Shown here: positions 1 to 8,577 of the stretch, piece by piece | Layout of the letters: each line of letters begins with the position of its first letter | Position numbering within the stretch: position 1 is the stretch's first letter | Source of the DNA: JAJDIA01 sp031555145 | GTDB lineage: Bacteria > Bacteroidota > Bacteroidia > Bacteroidales > Tannerellaceae | Direction of reading: 5' to 3' | Assembly: GCA_031555145.1 (NCBI GenBank) | Contig: JAVBUR010000077.1 | Span: 1 to 39,331 of the forward strand | Length of the DNA stretch: 39,331 bases | Notes under the pieces: generated by a model | The model's input: only the letters and a program-made list of their open reading frames with translations | Database searches by the model: none | What the model was told of the DNA's origin: nothing | Translations under genes and position numbers: made by a program

Positions 1-134
1 GTAGATAATGTGCCGGAACAAGGGAGTTATAACAAAATCAGAACAGGGGACGGAGTAATAAAACAGTCCGTTCACTCAGTATCAATAAGATACAATGGTT
101 AATTATAAGTTAATCATACTCTGAAATTTGGTTG

Positions 135-345
135 GCAACATAGAAGCCGTGGGTGCAAGCCCACGGGCATGTAATTGGATTGTGTTTTATGCGCCGCGTC
201 AGCGGTGTCGTGTTTGTAGGCCGGCACCGCTGACGCGGCGCATGATAATTGTTGTTATTCTAATTGACCGTGGGCTCGGCTTCGCCAGCACCCACGGCTA
301 CGAACACAATGCCCGTGACCGGGCATTCATCGTCGCGACGAACAC
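135..345. repeat. Nested palindromic intergenic repeat (left copy)
   Basis: Several inverted repeats are nested here. A perfect 19-bp inverted repeat has arms at 189-207 and 225-243. Outer arms of 11 bp lie at 145-155 and 289-299. A small hairpin CCGTGGG/CCCACGG sits at 147-166 and another, AATGCCCG/CGGGCATT, at 308-327. Read on the minus strand, 345 to about 190 has the same order of elements as the repeat at 39230-39331: a GCCC hairpin, the linker GTGTTCGTAGCC, a second hairpin, a spacer, then GCCGCGTCAGCGGT. This makes it a dispersed REP/BIME-like family rather than a gene. Bases 1-134 show nothing recognisable. Confidence 0.8.
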
Positions 346-397
346 CCAATTACTTTCATATTTCGTTGAGATTGAATATCCAATAGATCAGGATGTA

Positions 398-439
398 ACA
401 AAAAAAAACCGCCCTGCTGATGGGTCAGACAGGACGGTT
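398..439 (-). terminator. Rho-independent terminator after the orphan sigma gene
   Basis: Arms 407-416 and 430-439 form a 10-bp stem with one G-U pair. On the minus strand it is followed by a run of eight or more T (the A-run 400-408 on plus). It lies about 40 bases past the stop codon of the sigma gene. Confidence 0.8.
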
Positions 440-479
440 CGAATCTACTTGTTTAGAACGGTTACTGTGAGTGTATTAA

Positions 480-989
480 TCAATTATATTTAAAATCTTT
501 TAGTTTCTTCTGTAATTCATGACGGGCGAAGAAGATGCGGCTCTTAACTGTTCCCAGCGGAATATTCAGTATTTCAGCTATTTCCACATACTGATAACCG
601 CAGACATACAGGGAGAACGGATCTTTTATTTCAGTCGCAAGGTTGTCTATCGCCTGGGTGATTACGCGTAGATCGCAGCAGCTATCGGGTGATTCAAAGC
701 CGGATTCATTGAGCGTATCCAGGTTGTAGAGGTCGGTTCCCTGATCAATCATCGTAAAACTACGTACCGTGCGATGATAACTATTGATAAAGGTATTACG
801 CATGATTGTCATCACCCATCCCTTGAAATTGGTGTTGTCTACATACTTCTCCCTGTTGTCCAGGGCCTTTAGGGTGGTTTCCTGTAACAAATCGTAAGCA
901 TCCTCGCGATTTGTGGTCAACATGAATGCTACGTTGAGCATATATTCTTGCATGTTTACCAGCCGGGTTTGAAATTGTAGAGCAGTCAT
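480..989 (-). CDS. RNA polymerase sigma-70 family (ECF-type) sigma factor, orphan
   Basis: A 169-residue ECF-type sigma factor that would direct core RNA polymerase to a small regulon. Region 2 covers about residues 10-75; it includes DAYDLLQETTLKAL and the tryptophan-containing FKGWVMTIMRNTF, typical of the -10 recognition helix. Region 4 covers about 110-165 and ends in a helix-turn-helix, YVEIAEILNIPLGTVKSR. There is no sigma-1.1 or region 3. No anti-sigma gene is adjacent on either side, so control must be transcriptional or by a distant partner. A TACATTTGC -7 box lies 51-59 bases upstream on the same strand, and a terminator follows the gene, so it is probably monocistronic. The family is clear; the regulon cannot be told from sequence. 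Confidence 0.9.
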   Translation of the reverse strand: MTALQFQTRLVNMQEYMLNVAFMLTTNREDAYDLLQETTLKALDNREKYVDNTNFKGWVMTIMRNTFINSYHRTVRSFTMIDQGTDLYNLDTLNESGFESPDSCCDLRVITQAIDNLATEIKDPFSLYVCGYQYVEIAEILNIPLGTVKSRIFFARHELQKKLKDFKYN

Positions 990-1039
990 GGTAAGAGAGT
1001 TTTACTTAATAGTATATCGTATTGTTTGTCTGTACTTTT

Positions 1040-1048
1040 GCAAATGTA
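1040..1048 (-). promoter_or_regulatory. Bacteroidetes -7 box for the orphan sigma gene
   Basis: The minus strand reads TACATTTGC, a full match to TAnnTTTGC, 51 bases before the start codon. No good -33 TTTG is visible. It overlaps a second TAnnTTTGC match on the plus strand at 1033-1041. Confidence 0.5.
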
Positions 1049-1224
1049 ATCGAGTATAAAAAGTAGAAGGAAATAGGCGTGGACTATTTTGGTTGAAAAT
1101 CATAACTTCTTTGTTTTTTTTGATTTGAAGCAGCATTTGGATAGAATATACAACTACTTCAAGTAGGGTGTTTTGGAATCTTCAACAAATTGGCTACAAT
1201 TTTCAAGTAGACCGGCTGCGAGCA

Positions 1225-1256
1225 TAAAAAAAGAGGCAAACCGGAGCTCGCCTCTT
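1225..1256 (-). terminator. Terminator downstream of the Crp/Fnr gene
   Basis: AGAGGC (1232-1237) pairs with GCCTCT (1250-1255). On the minus strand the stem is followed by seven T residues. It is the first convincing minus-strand terminator after the Crp/Fnr stop at 1400. Confidence 0.65.
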
Positions 1257-1358
1257 ACTTGAGAATTAAAAACTAATCTAATCCATCTGTGTATATTCAT
1301 AGTAATGTAGGATTGGCGTACAAATATCTTTCTTAAATAGCAAATAACCTAATCATAA

Positions 1359-1397
1359 CGGGGCGAAAAACAGTTTTTAACGTTCTCGCCCGGTTTT
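1359..1397 (+). terminator. Possible plus-strand terminator in the 990-1399 gap
   Basis: GGGCGA (1361-1366) pairs with TCGCCC (1386-1391), and on the plus strand GG then TTTTT follows. No plus-strand gene precedes it. It may end a short transcript started near 1033, or may simply be a hairpin behind the crp-like gene. The rest of the gap 990-1399 is AT-rich with no ORF of note. Confidence 0.35.
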
Positions 1398-1399
1398 TG

Positions 1400-1987
1400 T
1401 CAGATTTGGGCATGCAGATTACCTCGAACACGGCTGAGGGTCTCAGGCGTCATCAGTAAATAAGATGCGATATCCGACAGCGGGGCACGTTTGATGATCT
1501 CGGGATCTTCACGCATCAAGCGGTTGTAACGTTCCTGTGCAGACTCAAGGCGTAATGAATCGGTTTTACGCTGCGAGATAATCAACGACCCTTCCAGCAG
1601 GCGGCGGTATAGGGCCGCCAGTTCTTCGTCGCTCTTGATCATCTCCATAAAGGGTTCGAACAGGATGCCGTAAATGAGGGTGTTTTCGAGCGCTTCCACA
1701 ATCATCCGGGAAGGGCGCCTGAAAAAACAACTCTCGATGCAGATAAATAGTTTATCCTCGTAGGCAAAATACTCGGTCAGTTCTTTCCCGTTTTTGTAGT
1801 AGTACTGGCGTACCATCCCTTTCTCCACATAACCGATTACCTTGCAGACTTCACCTTCAGCCAGGAATGTTTCGTTTTTCCTGAGTTCGGTACACATAAG
1901 GATAGACGCGAGCTTATCACGCGACTGTTCGCTCAAAGGTACCAGCAGGTCGGCAATCTTTTGGGCAACTTCTATCGTTTTCTCCAT
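1400..1987 (-). CDS. Crp/Fnr family transcriptional regulator
   Basis: A 195-residue regulator with the Crp layout. A cyclic-nucleotide-binding-like beta-roll spans about residues 20-115 (ETFLAEGEVCKVIGYVEKG, then RQYYYKNGKELTEYF), a dimerisation helix about 115-150, and a short C-terminal helix-turn-helix, PLSDIASYLLMTPETLSRVR, near residues 168-187. Fnr-type iron-sulphur cysteine spacing is absent and the cAMP-binding arginine/serine pattern of E. coli CRP is not evident, so the effector is unknown. The gene lies 60 bases downstream of the carbamoyl-phosphate synthase gene on the same strand with no terminator between, so part of its transcription may be read-through from the pyrimidine/arginine genes. 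Length is slightly below the usual 210-230 residues because the winged-helix end is short. Confidence 0.9.
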   Translation of the reverse strand: MEKTIEVAQKIADLLVPLSEQSRDKLASILMCTELRKNETFLAEGEVCKVIGYVEKGMVRQYYYKNGKELTEYFAYEDKLFICIESCFFRRPSRMIVEALENTLIYGILFEPFMEMIKSDEELAALYRRLLEGSLIISQRKTDSLRLESAQERYNRLMREDPEIIKRAPLSDIASYLLMTPETLSRVRGNLHAQI

Positions 1988-2047
1988 GTAATATAATATC
2001 TATTATCCCGACGGTAAATATAGACATTATCTGATTACATCGTGCCT

Positions 2048-5000
2048 TTATTTATACTCTTGCCAACTTTTTATTTGTATATCGTCGGGGCTGAGGGTAC
2101 AGAATGCATGAATAAATGCACTGGCCAGACGGGCGTTGGTGATCAGCGGGATATTCAGATCGGTGGCGGCACGGCGGATTTTGTAACCGTTACTTAGCTC
2201 GCGCACAGAAAGGTCGCGGGGGATATTGACCACCATGTCGATCTTTTTCTCGCGTAGTAGCGTCAGTGCCTGGGGTGTCCCTTCTTCGCTGGGCCAGTAG
2301 ACCAGTTGGCAGGGGACATTGTTCTCTGCCAGAAAGCGGTAGGTCCCGCCTGTCGCATACAAGCTATAACCTTTTTGTGCCAGCATGCGGGCAGCATCGA
2401 GCATCGACGCCTTTTGTTTGACCGAACCGGTTGAGAGTAGGATATTCCGGGCAGGGATGCGTTGCCCGACAGCGAGCATGCTGGTCAGGATCGCTTCCGG
2501 CACGTCTGTACCCAGGCAACCGACTTCACCGGTGGAAGCCATGTCGACGCCCAGTACAGGGTCGGCTTTCAGCAAACGGTTGAAGGAGAATTGCGATGCC
2601 TTGATACCTACATAGTCGAGGTCGAATTCGTTCTTGTTTGGTTTCTCGACCGGCAGTCCCAGCATGATCCGGGTGGCGAGGTCGATAAAGTTTATCTTCA
2701 ATACCTTGCTTACGAACGGGAAGCTGCGCGAAGCGCGGAGGTTGCATTCGATCACCTTGATTTCATTCCCCTTTGCCAGATACTGGATGTTGAACGGGCC
2801 GGAGATATTCAGTTCTTTGGCAATCTGCTTGCTAATGCGTTTGATACGGCGCACGGTTTCTACATAGAGCTTTTGTGCCGGGAACTGGATGGTGGCATCG
2901 CCCGAGTGTACACCGGCAAACTCGATATGCTCGCTGATGGCATACATTACGATCTCGCCTTTATCGGCAACAGCATCTACTTCCACTTCTTTTGCATTCT
3001 CAATAAACTGGCTGACGACGACCGGATGCTTCTGGCTCACATTGGCTGCCAGTTCGAGGAATCGCTTCAGTTCGTCTGGGTTGGAGCAAACGTTCATCGC
3101 CGCACCGCTCAGTACATAGCTGGGACGGACAAGTACCGGGAATCCCACCTCTTCCACAAAGACCTCGATATCTTCCATCGACGAGAGCTCTTTCCAGCGC
3201 GGCTGATCCACACCGATACGGTCGAGCATGGCGGAGAATTTCTCCCGGTCTTCGGCATTGTCAATGCTTTTGGCGGATGTTCCGAGGAAATGCACTTGCT
3301 GGTTGTCGAGGCGTATGGCGAGGTTGTTAGGTATCTGTCCCCCGGTGGAGATGATAACGCCGTGGGGATTCTCTCCTTCCAGCACATCCATGACGCGTTC
3401 GAAGGTTAGCTCATCGAAGTAGAGGCGGTCGCACATATCGTAGTCGGTCGATACGGTTTCGGGGTTGTAGTTAATCATTACCGAGCGCCAGCCTTCCTTG
3501 CGGATAGTGTTCAGCGCCTGTACGCCGCACCAGTCGAATTCGACTGAGCTGCCGATACGGTAAGCGCCTGAACCAAGGACAACAATCGAGCGGCGGTCGC
3601 CCAAGTAGTGTACATCATTCTTTGTACCTCCGTAGGTAAGATACAGGTAGTTTGTCTGTGCCGGATATTCGGCCGCCAACGTATCGATCTGTTTGACGAC
3701 GGGCAGGATATGGCGCCGTTTTCGTTCGGCACGAACCTGCAGGCTACTTTGTTCCGGTTGGTCGGTCGCCTGTTCTTTGAGTACGGCACGTGAGATCTGG
3801 AAATCGGAAAAGCCTTGTTCTTTGGCGTGCCGGAACAAGGGGTCAGATACTTCGGCCAGCGTTTGGCAGGCAGACAAACGGTTGGCTGTCCGGATAATTC
3901 CGTAGAGCTTCTGCAGGAACCAACGGTCGATCTTTGTCAGTGTGTGTATCTGGTCGATGGTATATCCGGCACGGAAGGCTTTGCTGATAACGAAGATGCG
4001 GAGGTCTGTCGGCACACGGAGTTCTTTGTTGATATCGGCAATGACCAGCTCTTTGTTTTCTACAAAGCCGTGCATGCCCTGACCGATCATCCGAAGTCCT
4101 TTTTGTATGGCTTCTTCGAAGGTACGTCCGATAGCCATCACTTCGCCTACCGACTTCATGCTGGAACCCAGTTCACGGGCAACGCCGTGGAACTTACCTA
4201 AGTCCCAGCGCGGTATCTTGCATACCACATAATCGAGCGCCGGTTCAAAGAAGGCCGAAGTCGATTTGGTAACGGCATTGGTCAGGTCGAATAATCCATA
4301 TCCAAGTCCCAGCTTGGCAGCGACAAAGGCAAGGGGATAACCGGTTGCTTTCGAGGCCAATGCCGACGAGCGGCTCAGGCGGGCATTCACCTCGATCACC
4401 CGGTAGTCTTCGCTGTCGGGGTCGTAGGCATATTGTACGTTACATTCACCCACGATGCCGATGTGGCGGATAATACGAATTGCCAGTTCGCGCAGTTTAT
4501 GATAGTCGGTATTTGTCAGTGTTTGCGAAGGGGCGATGACGATACTTTCTCCCGTATGAATACCCAGCGGGTCGAAGTTCTCCATGTTGCAGACCGTGAT
4601 GCAGTTGTCGAACCGGTCGCGCACCACTTCGTATTCTACCTCTTTCCATCCTTTCAGACTCTTTTCGACCAATACCTGCGGCGAGAAGGCAAAGGCTTTT
4701 TCGACCAGACTGTCCAACTCATCTTCATTATCGCAGAAGCCTGAGCCCAGACCTCCGAGTGCATAAGCTGCCCGGATAATAACCGGGTAACCCAATTCTT
4801 TGGCCGCTTTGCGGGCCGCCTCTATAGATGCTACCGCTTCGCTTTTGATCGTCTTTACATCGATCTCATCCAGTTTGCGTACAAACAACTCCCGGTCTTC
4901 GGTGTCCATGATAGCCTGGACAGGGGTTCCCAGTACGCGTACATTATATTTAATAAAGATATCATTCTTATATAAAGCCACTCCGCAGTTGAGTGCCGTC

Positions 5001-6430
5001 TGTCCGCCGAAGGCGAGCAAGATTCCGTCGGGGCGTTCCTTCTGTATTACTTTTTCGACGAAGAAGGGGGTGACGGGCAGAAAGTACACCCGGTCGGCCA
5101 CTCCTTCCGAGGTCTGCACTGTGGCAATGTTCGGATTGATCAGGATCGTCTCGATACCTTCTTCCCGGATGGCTTTCAATGCCTGGCTACCGGAGTAGTC
5201 GAATTCGCCTGCCTCACCGATCTTAAGAGCGCCCGAACCCAGGACGAGTATCTTTTTTATATCGGTATAGGGCGTTTTTGACTGACTGTCGTCGTAATTT
5301 CGTGTTTCCGGTAGCTCATTGAGGTTGAGTTTACCAGTTTTCAACGTGTTGATAAAGAGGTCGAAGATAAACTCCGTATCGGTCGGTCCACTACAGGCTT
5401 CAGGGTGGAACTGTGAAGAGAAGAAGGGCTTTGTTTTATGTCGGATGCCTTCATTCGTTCCATCGTTCATATTGATAAAGAGAGGTTCCCAGTCCGAGCC
5501 TAAGGTGTCGTTATCTACCGCATAACCGTGGTTCTGCGAAGTGATAAAGCAGCGTTCTGTTCCGACCAACCGTACCGGTTGGTTATGGCTGCGGTGTCCG
5601 TATTTGAGTTTGAAGATAGAAGCGCCTCCTGCTTTGGCCAACAGTTGGTTCCCCATGCAGATACCGCAGATGGGCTTATCGCCCTGGAGTGCCTTGCGGA
5701 TGTTGGTTACGGCTTCGATGCAGGTCTCGGGATCGCCTGGTCCGTTGCTGATAAAGAGCCCGTCGTATGTTAACTGTGTAAAATCATAGTTCCAGGGGAC
5801 ACGGACGACGGTCACATCCCGTTTTACCAGACTGCGGATGATATTATGCTTGACACCACAGTCGATCAGGATGACACGCTTTTTTCCTTTTCCTTCGCCA
5901 TACACGATCACTTCTTTGGTAGATACCTGGTCTACATAGTTTACCTCATCGTAGTTGATAGAAGCACTGTCGGTTTCTGTCTCAGTTACTTCGCCGATAA
6001 CGATCCGTCCCGTCATCACTCCGTGTTCGCGTAGTTTCTGAGTCAGTGCCCGTGTGTCGATACCATATATTCCCGGTACCTGCTCTGCTTTCAGCCAATC
6101 GCTCAGGCTTTCCACCGCTTTCCAGTGACTGTATTCATGACTGTAGTCGCTGATGATAATCGCTTCGGCATGGATCTTTTCGCTTTCCATCAAGGTAGCA
6201 ATTCCTTCGGAGTCGAACGTCCGCTCAGGTACGCCGTAGTTGCCAACCAGGGGAAAGGTGAGAACGATCAATTGTCCGGCATACGACGGGTCGGTGAGGC
6301 TTTCCGGATAACCGGTCATGGCGGTGTTGAACACTACTTCACCTGTCACCGGTCGTTCATAACCGAATGAATATCCCCGGAACGTACTGCCGTCGTCTAA
6401 AATCAGGGTTGCGATCTTGTCGTTTTGCAT
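2048..6430 (-). CDS. carAB: Carbamoyl-phosphate synthase, small and large subunits fused (CarA-CarB)
   Basis: One 1460-residue chain makes carbamoyl phosphate from glutamine, bicarbonate and two ATP for pyrimidine and arginine synthesis. Residues 1-370 are the CarA part: an N-terminal small-subunit domain, then a class I glutaminase with the nucleophile Cys258 in GICMGNQ and the His342/Glu344 pair in FHPEA. A linker of about 20 residues leads into the CarB part from about 391 (ILVLGSGALKIGEAGEFDYS). It holds two ATP-grasp halves; the second starts near IVVLGSGAYRIGSSVEFDW. A C-terminal MGS-like allosteric domain of about 130 residues contains YATGGTYRFL and VVNIPRDLS. Most bacteria use two genes; a single chain resembles eukaryotic CPSase II. 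The frame is open throughout and all catalytic motifs are intact, so this is a real fusion. It starts 21 bases after the PurF-like stop codon, so the two are likely one operon. Confidence 0.95.
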   Translation of the reverse strand: MQNDKIATLILDDGSTFRGYSFGYERPVTGEVVFNTAMTGYPESLTDPSYAGQLIVLTFPLVGNYGVPERTFDSEGIATLMESEKIHAEAIIISDYSHEYSHWKAVESLSDWLKAEQVPGIYGIDTRALTQKLREHGVMTGRIVIGEVTETETDSASINYDEVNYVDQVSTKEVIVYGEGKGKKRVILIDCGVKHNIIRSLVKRDVTVVRVPWNYDFTQLTYDGLFISNGPGDPETCIEAVTNIRKALQGDKPICGICMGNQLLAKAGGASIFKLKYGHRSHNQPVRLVGTERCFITSQNHGYAVDNDTLGSDWEPLFINMNDGTNEGIRHKTKPFFSSQFHPEACSGPTDTEFIFDLFINTLKTGKLNLNELPETRNYDDSQSKTPYTDIKKILVLGSGALKIGEAGEFDYSGSQALKAIREEGIETILINPNIATVQTSEGVADRVYFLPVTPFFVEKVIQKERPDGILLAFGGQTALNCGVALYKNDIFIKYNVRVLGTPVQAIMDTEDRELFVRKLDEIDVKTIKSEAVASIEAARKAAKELGYPVIIRAAYALGGLGSGFCDNEDELDSLVEKAFAFSPQVLVEKSLKGWKEVEYEVVRDRFDNCITVCNMENFDPLGIHTGESIVIAPSQTLTNTDYHKLRELAIRIIRHIGIVGECNVQYAYDPDSEDYRVIEVNARLSRSSALASKATGYPLAFVAAKLGLGYGLFDLTNAVTKSTSAFFEPALDYVVCKIPRWDLGKFHGVARELGSSMKSVGEVMAIGRTFEEAIQKGLRMIGQGMHGFVENKELVIADINKELRVPTDLRIFVISKAFRAGYTIDQIHTLTKIDRWFLQKLYGIIRTANRLSACQTLAEVSDPLFRHAKEQGFSDFQISRAVLKEQATDQPEQSSLQVRAERKRRHILPVVKQIDTLAAEYPAQTNYLYLTYGGTKNDVHYLGDRRSIVVLGSGAYRIGSSVEFDWCGVQALNTIRKEGWRSVMINYNPETVSTDYDMCDRLYFDELTFERVMDVLEGENPHGVIISTGGQIPNNLAIRLDNQQVHFLGTSAKSIDNAEDREKFSAMLDRIGVDQPRWKELSSMEDIEVFVEEVGFPVLVRPSYVLSGAAMNVCSNPDELKRFLELAANVSQKHPVVVSQFIENAKEVEVDAVADKGEIVMYAISEHIEFAGVHSGDATIQFPAQKLYVETVRRIKRISKQIAKELNISGPFNIQYLAKGNEIKVIECNLRASRSFPFVSKVLKINFIDLATRIMLGLPVEKPNKNEFDLDYVGIKASQFSFNRLLKADPVLGVDMASTGEVGCLGTDVPEAILTSMLAVGQRIPARNILLSTGSVKQKASMLDAARMLAQKGYSLYATGGTYRFLAENNVPCQLVYWPSEEGTPQALTLLREKKIDMVVNIPRDLSVRELSNGYKIRRAATDLNIPLITNARLASAFIHAFCTLSPDDIQIKSWQEYK

Positions 6431-6451
6431 GTATGTAATTAATTTATAATG

Positions 6452-8362
6452 TCAATGATTCATATGTAGCCGGAGGTCTTTCAGCAGATATTCTTCTTCC
6501 ATAAAGTTGATGAAGGCCTGGTTCACCATCCGGATACCACCGGGGGTAGGATAGTCGCCCGAGAAATACCAGTCGCCCGGATGATTGGGACAGGAGACAT
6601 GCAGACCTTCCAATGTTTGGTATACAATCTCTACCTGTGCCTTTACCATAGTCGGTTTCAGCAATTCTACCATTCGGGTAGCTATTTCTTCATCGCTGAA
6701 GGGGGCATAGATTTCCTTTACATAATTAATAAGGGGGGGGGCGCCGGTAGCCTGTTGCTTTTTGGCCTTTTTATAGGCATCGAGTATGATAGCCGTTCGT
6801 CCGCCGCTTTCCAGCAGGGCGATAGCGGCTTTGAAGGCGATGAACTCATTCATCTTCGACATATCGATCCCATAATAGTCCGGGTAACGGACCTGCGGAG
6901 AAGACGACACGATTACGATCTTCTTCGGATGCAGGCGGTCGAGGATACTAATAATACTCTGCCGGAGTGTAGTACCGCGTACGATACTGTCGTCGATCAC
7001 CACCAGGTTGTCTTCGAAGGGCGCAATACTACCATAGGTGATATCATATACATGTGCCGCCAGGTCATTTCGACTCTGTCCCTCGGCAATAAACGTACGT
7101 AACTTGATGTCTTTGATCGCTACCTTTTCCGTGCGGATACGCATGGAGAGGATTTGCTCAAGTTCTTTTTCCTGCAGCAGATGGCTGCGGTCGGCAATCC
7201 ATTCCTTCTTCAACTTATTCAGATAATTGTTCAACCCTTCTTCCATCCCGAAGAAGGCCACTTCGGCTGTGTTAGGGATGAAGGAGAATACGGTATGGTT
7301 GAGATCGTAATCAATGGCTTTCAGAATGGGGTAGACCAGGTTGTTTCCCAATTGCTTGCGCTCTTTGTATATATCGATATCACTGCCTCGTGAGAAGTAG
7401 ATACGTTCGAATGAACAGGCGCTGTTCGGTTTCGCTTCAGCGATTTGCGAAGTACGGACTTGTCCGGCTTTGTTGATGATAAGCGCTTCACCGCGGTTCA
7501 GCTCTTTGACATCGTTCCAGTGGACATTCATGACTGTTTGAATCACCGGACGTTCGGATGCCAGTACCACAATCTCATCGTCTACATAATAAAATGCCGG
7601 CCGGATGCCCCAGGGGTCGCGTACGCTGAACGATTCGCCGCTTCCGGTAATACCGCAGATCACAAAGCCCCCATCCCAACCGGGCACACATCGTTTCAAT
7701 ACATTCGACATATCCATACGGGCTTCGATCGCATCAGTGATCTCTTTCCCCGTCAGCCCTTCTTCTTCGCATTGTTGGAAGACACGCTCTACCTCCCGGT
7801 CGAGCCGGTGTCCCATCTGCTCCAACATAATATAGGTGTCGGCAAATTGACGGGGATGCTGTCCGATGGAAGTGATCTCGTCGAACACGTCCTGTACATT
7901 TGTGAGGTTGAAGTTCCCGCATAATGCCAGGTTTTTGGCGCGCCAGTTATTGCGTCGCAGGAAGGGGTGGATATAAGAAATACCGGATTTACCGGTAGTA
8001 CTGTAGCGGAGATGGCCCATATAAAGTTCTCCGGCAAAGGGAAGATGTGCTTTTGCAAAATAAGGATCGTTCAGTTGTTCTTCAGGAATATCTTTATAAT
8101 GGCGATGGACAGCAGCGAAGATCTCCGGAATAGCTCCTGTGCCGATGGCGCGTTCGCGGAACATGTATTCTTCTCCGGGATTGGCTTCGAGCTTGACGCA
8201 GGATAATCCGGCACCTTCCTGTCCGCGGTTGTGTTGTTTTTCCATCAACAGGTATAACTTGTTCAGCCCGTACATCCAACTCCCATATTTCTGATGATAA
8301 TACTCCAATGGCTTCAACAATCTGACCATACCTACGCCGCATTCATGCTTCAAGACTTCCAT
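6452..8362 (-). CDS. PurF-like amidophosphoribosyltransferase homologue, divergent long form
   Basis: This 636-residue protein has the PurF layout: an N-terminal Ntn glutaminase and a C-terminal type I phosphoribosyltransferase. The N-terminus reads MEVLKHECGVGMV, so Cys8 would be the nucleophile after removal of a short propeptide. GHLRYSTTG matches the glutaminase arginine motif. The usual HNGNL loop reads LALCGNFNLTN instead, so the oxyanion-hole asparagine may be changed. The transferase half keeps the PRPP loop VVIDDSIVRGTT and an RTFIAEGQSRND flexible-loop motif. It is over 100 residues longer than ordinary PurF and lacks obvious Fe-S cysteines. It is probably a second PurF paralogue beside a canonical one elsewhere; by position ahead of CPSase it may serve nucleotide balance. 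The reaction is inferred from the family and not certain. Confidence 0.75.
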   Translation of the reverse strand: MEVLKHECGVGMVRLLKPLEYYHQKYGSWMYGLNKLYLLMEKQHNRGQEGAGLSCVKLEANPGEEYMFRERAIGTGAIPEIFAAVHRHYKDIPEEQLNDPYFAKAHLPFAGELYMGHLRYSTTGKSGISYIHPFLRRNNWRAKNLALCGNFNLTNVQDVFDEITSIGQHPRQFADTYIMLEQMGHRLDREVERVFQQCEEEGLTGKEITDAIEARMDMSNVLKRCVPGWDGGFVICGITGSGESFSVRDPWGIRPAFYYVDDEIVVLASERPVIQTVMNVHWNDVKELNRGEALIINKAGQVRTSQIAEAKPNSACSFERIYFSRGSDIDIYKERKQLGNNLVYPILKAIDYDLNHTVFSFIPNTAEVAFFGMEEGLNNYLNKLKKEWIADRSHLLQEKELEQILSMRIRTEKVAIKDIKLRTFIAEGQSRNDLAAHVYDITYGSIAPFEDNLVVIDDSIVRGTTLRQSIISILDRLHPKKIVIVSSSPQVRYPDYYGIDMSKMNEFIAFKAAIALLESGGRTAIILDAYKKAKKQQATGAPPLINYVKEIYAPFSDEEIATRMVELLKPTMVKAQVEIVYQTLEGLHVSCPNHPGDWYFSGDYPTPGGIRMVNQAFINFMEEEYLLKDLRLHMNH

Positions 8363-8389
8363 TTAGATCCCTGTTTATTCGTTTTGCTA

Positions 8390-8397
8390 CAAAAATA
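8390..8397 (-). promoter_or_regulatory. -7 box for the PurF-like/CPSase operon
   Basis: The minus strand reads TATTTTTG, matching TAnnTTTG, 28 bases before the PurF-like start codon. No clear -33 element is seen. Confidence 0.45.
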
Positions 8398-8535
8398 ACG
8401 ATTTAGGAGGCCAGAATGTTTTTGGCGGAGTGCAAAAAATATAAATATATGTTTAAGGTTGTAATAAGTAACCTGATTGGTGCTTTTGTGAACAAATTGT
8501 CAAGTGAAGCGTATATTGTGTGTGAAATTAATATA

Positions 8536-8577
8536 AAACCGGTTCTCTTGTTATCCAAGGAACCGGTTTATCTTTTT
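8536..8577 (+). terminator. Strong hairpin terminator without an upstream plus-strand gene
   Basis: A perfect 10-bp stem, AAACCGGTTC (8536-8545) with GAACCGGTTT (8560-8569), is followed by ATCTTTTT. No plus-strand ORF lies between 8363 and this point. The remaining gap to 8828 is AT-rich and shows no other gene or clear promoter. Confidence 0.7.

Noticed and set aside
128..493. Plus-strand 121-residue frame over the left repeat
   Set aside because: It consists of the palindromic repeat and terminator sequence and overlaps the end of the sigma gene.
2462..3409. Plus-strand 315-residue frame opposite carAB
   Set aside because: It is the mirror of a highly conserved enzyme; composition is typical of antisense frames and it has no motif.
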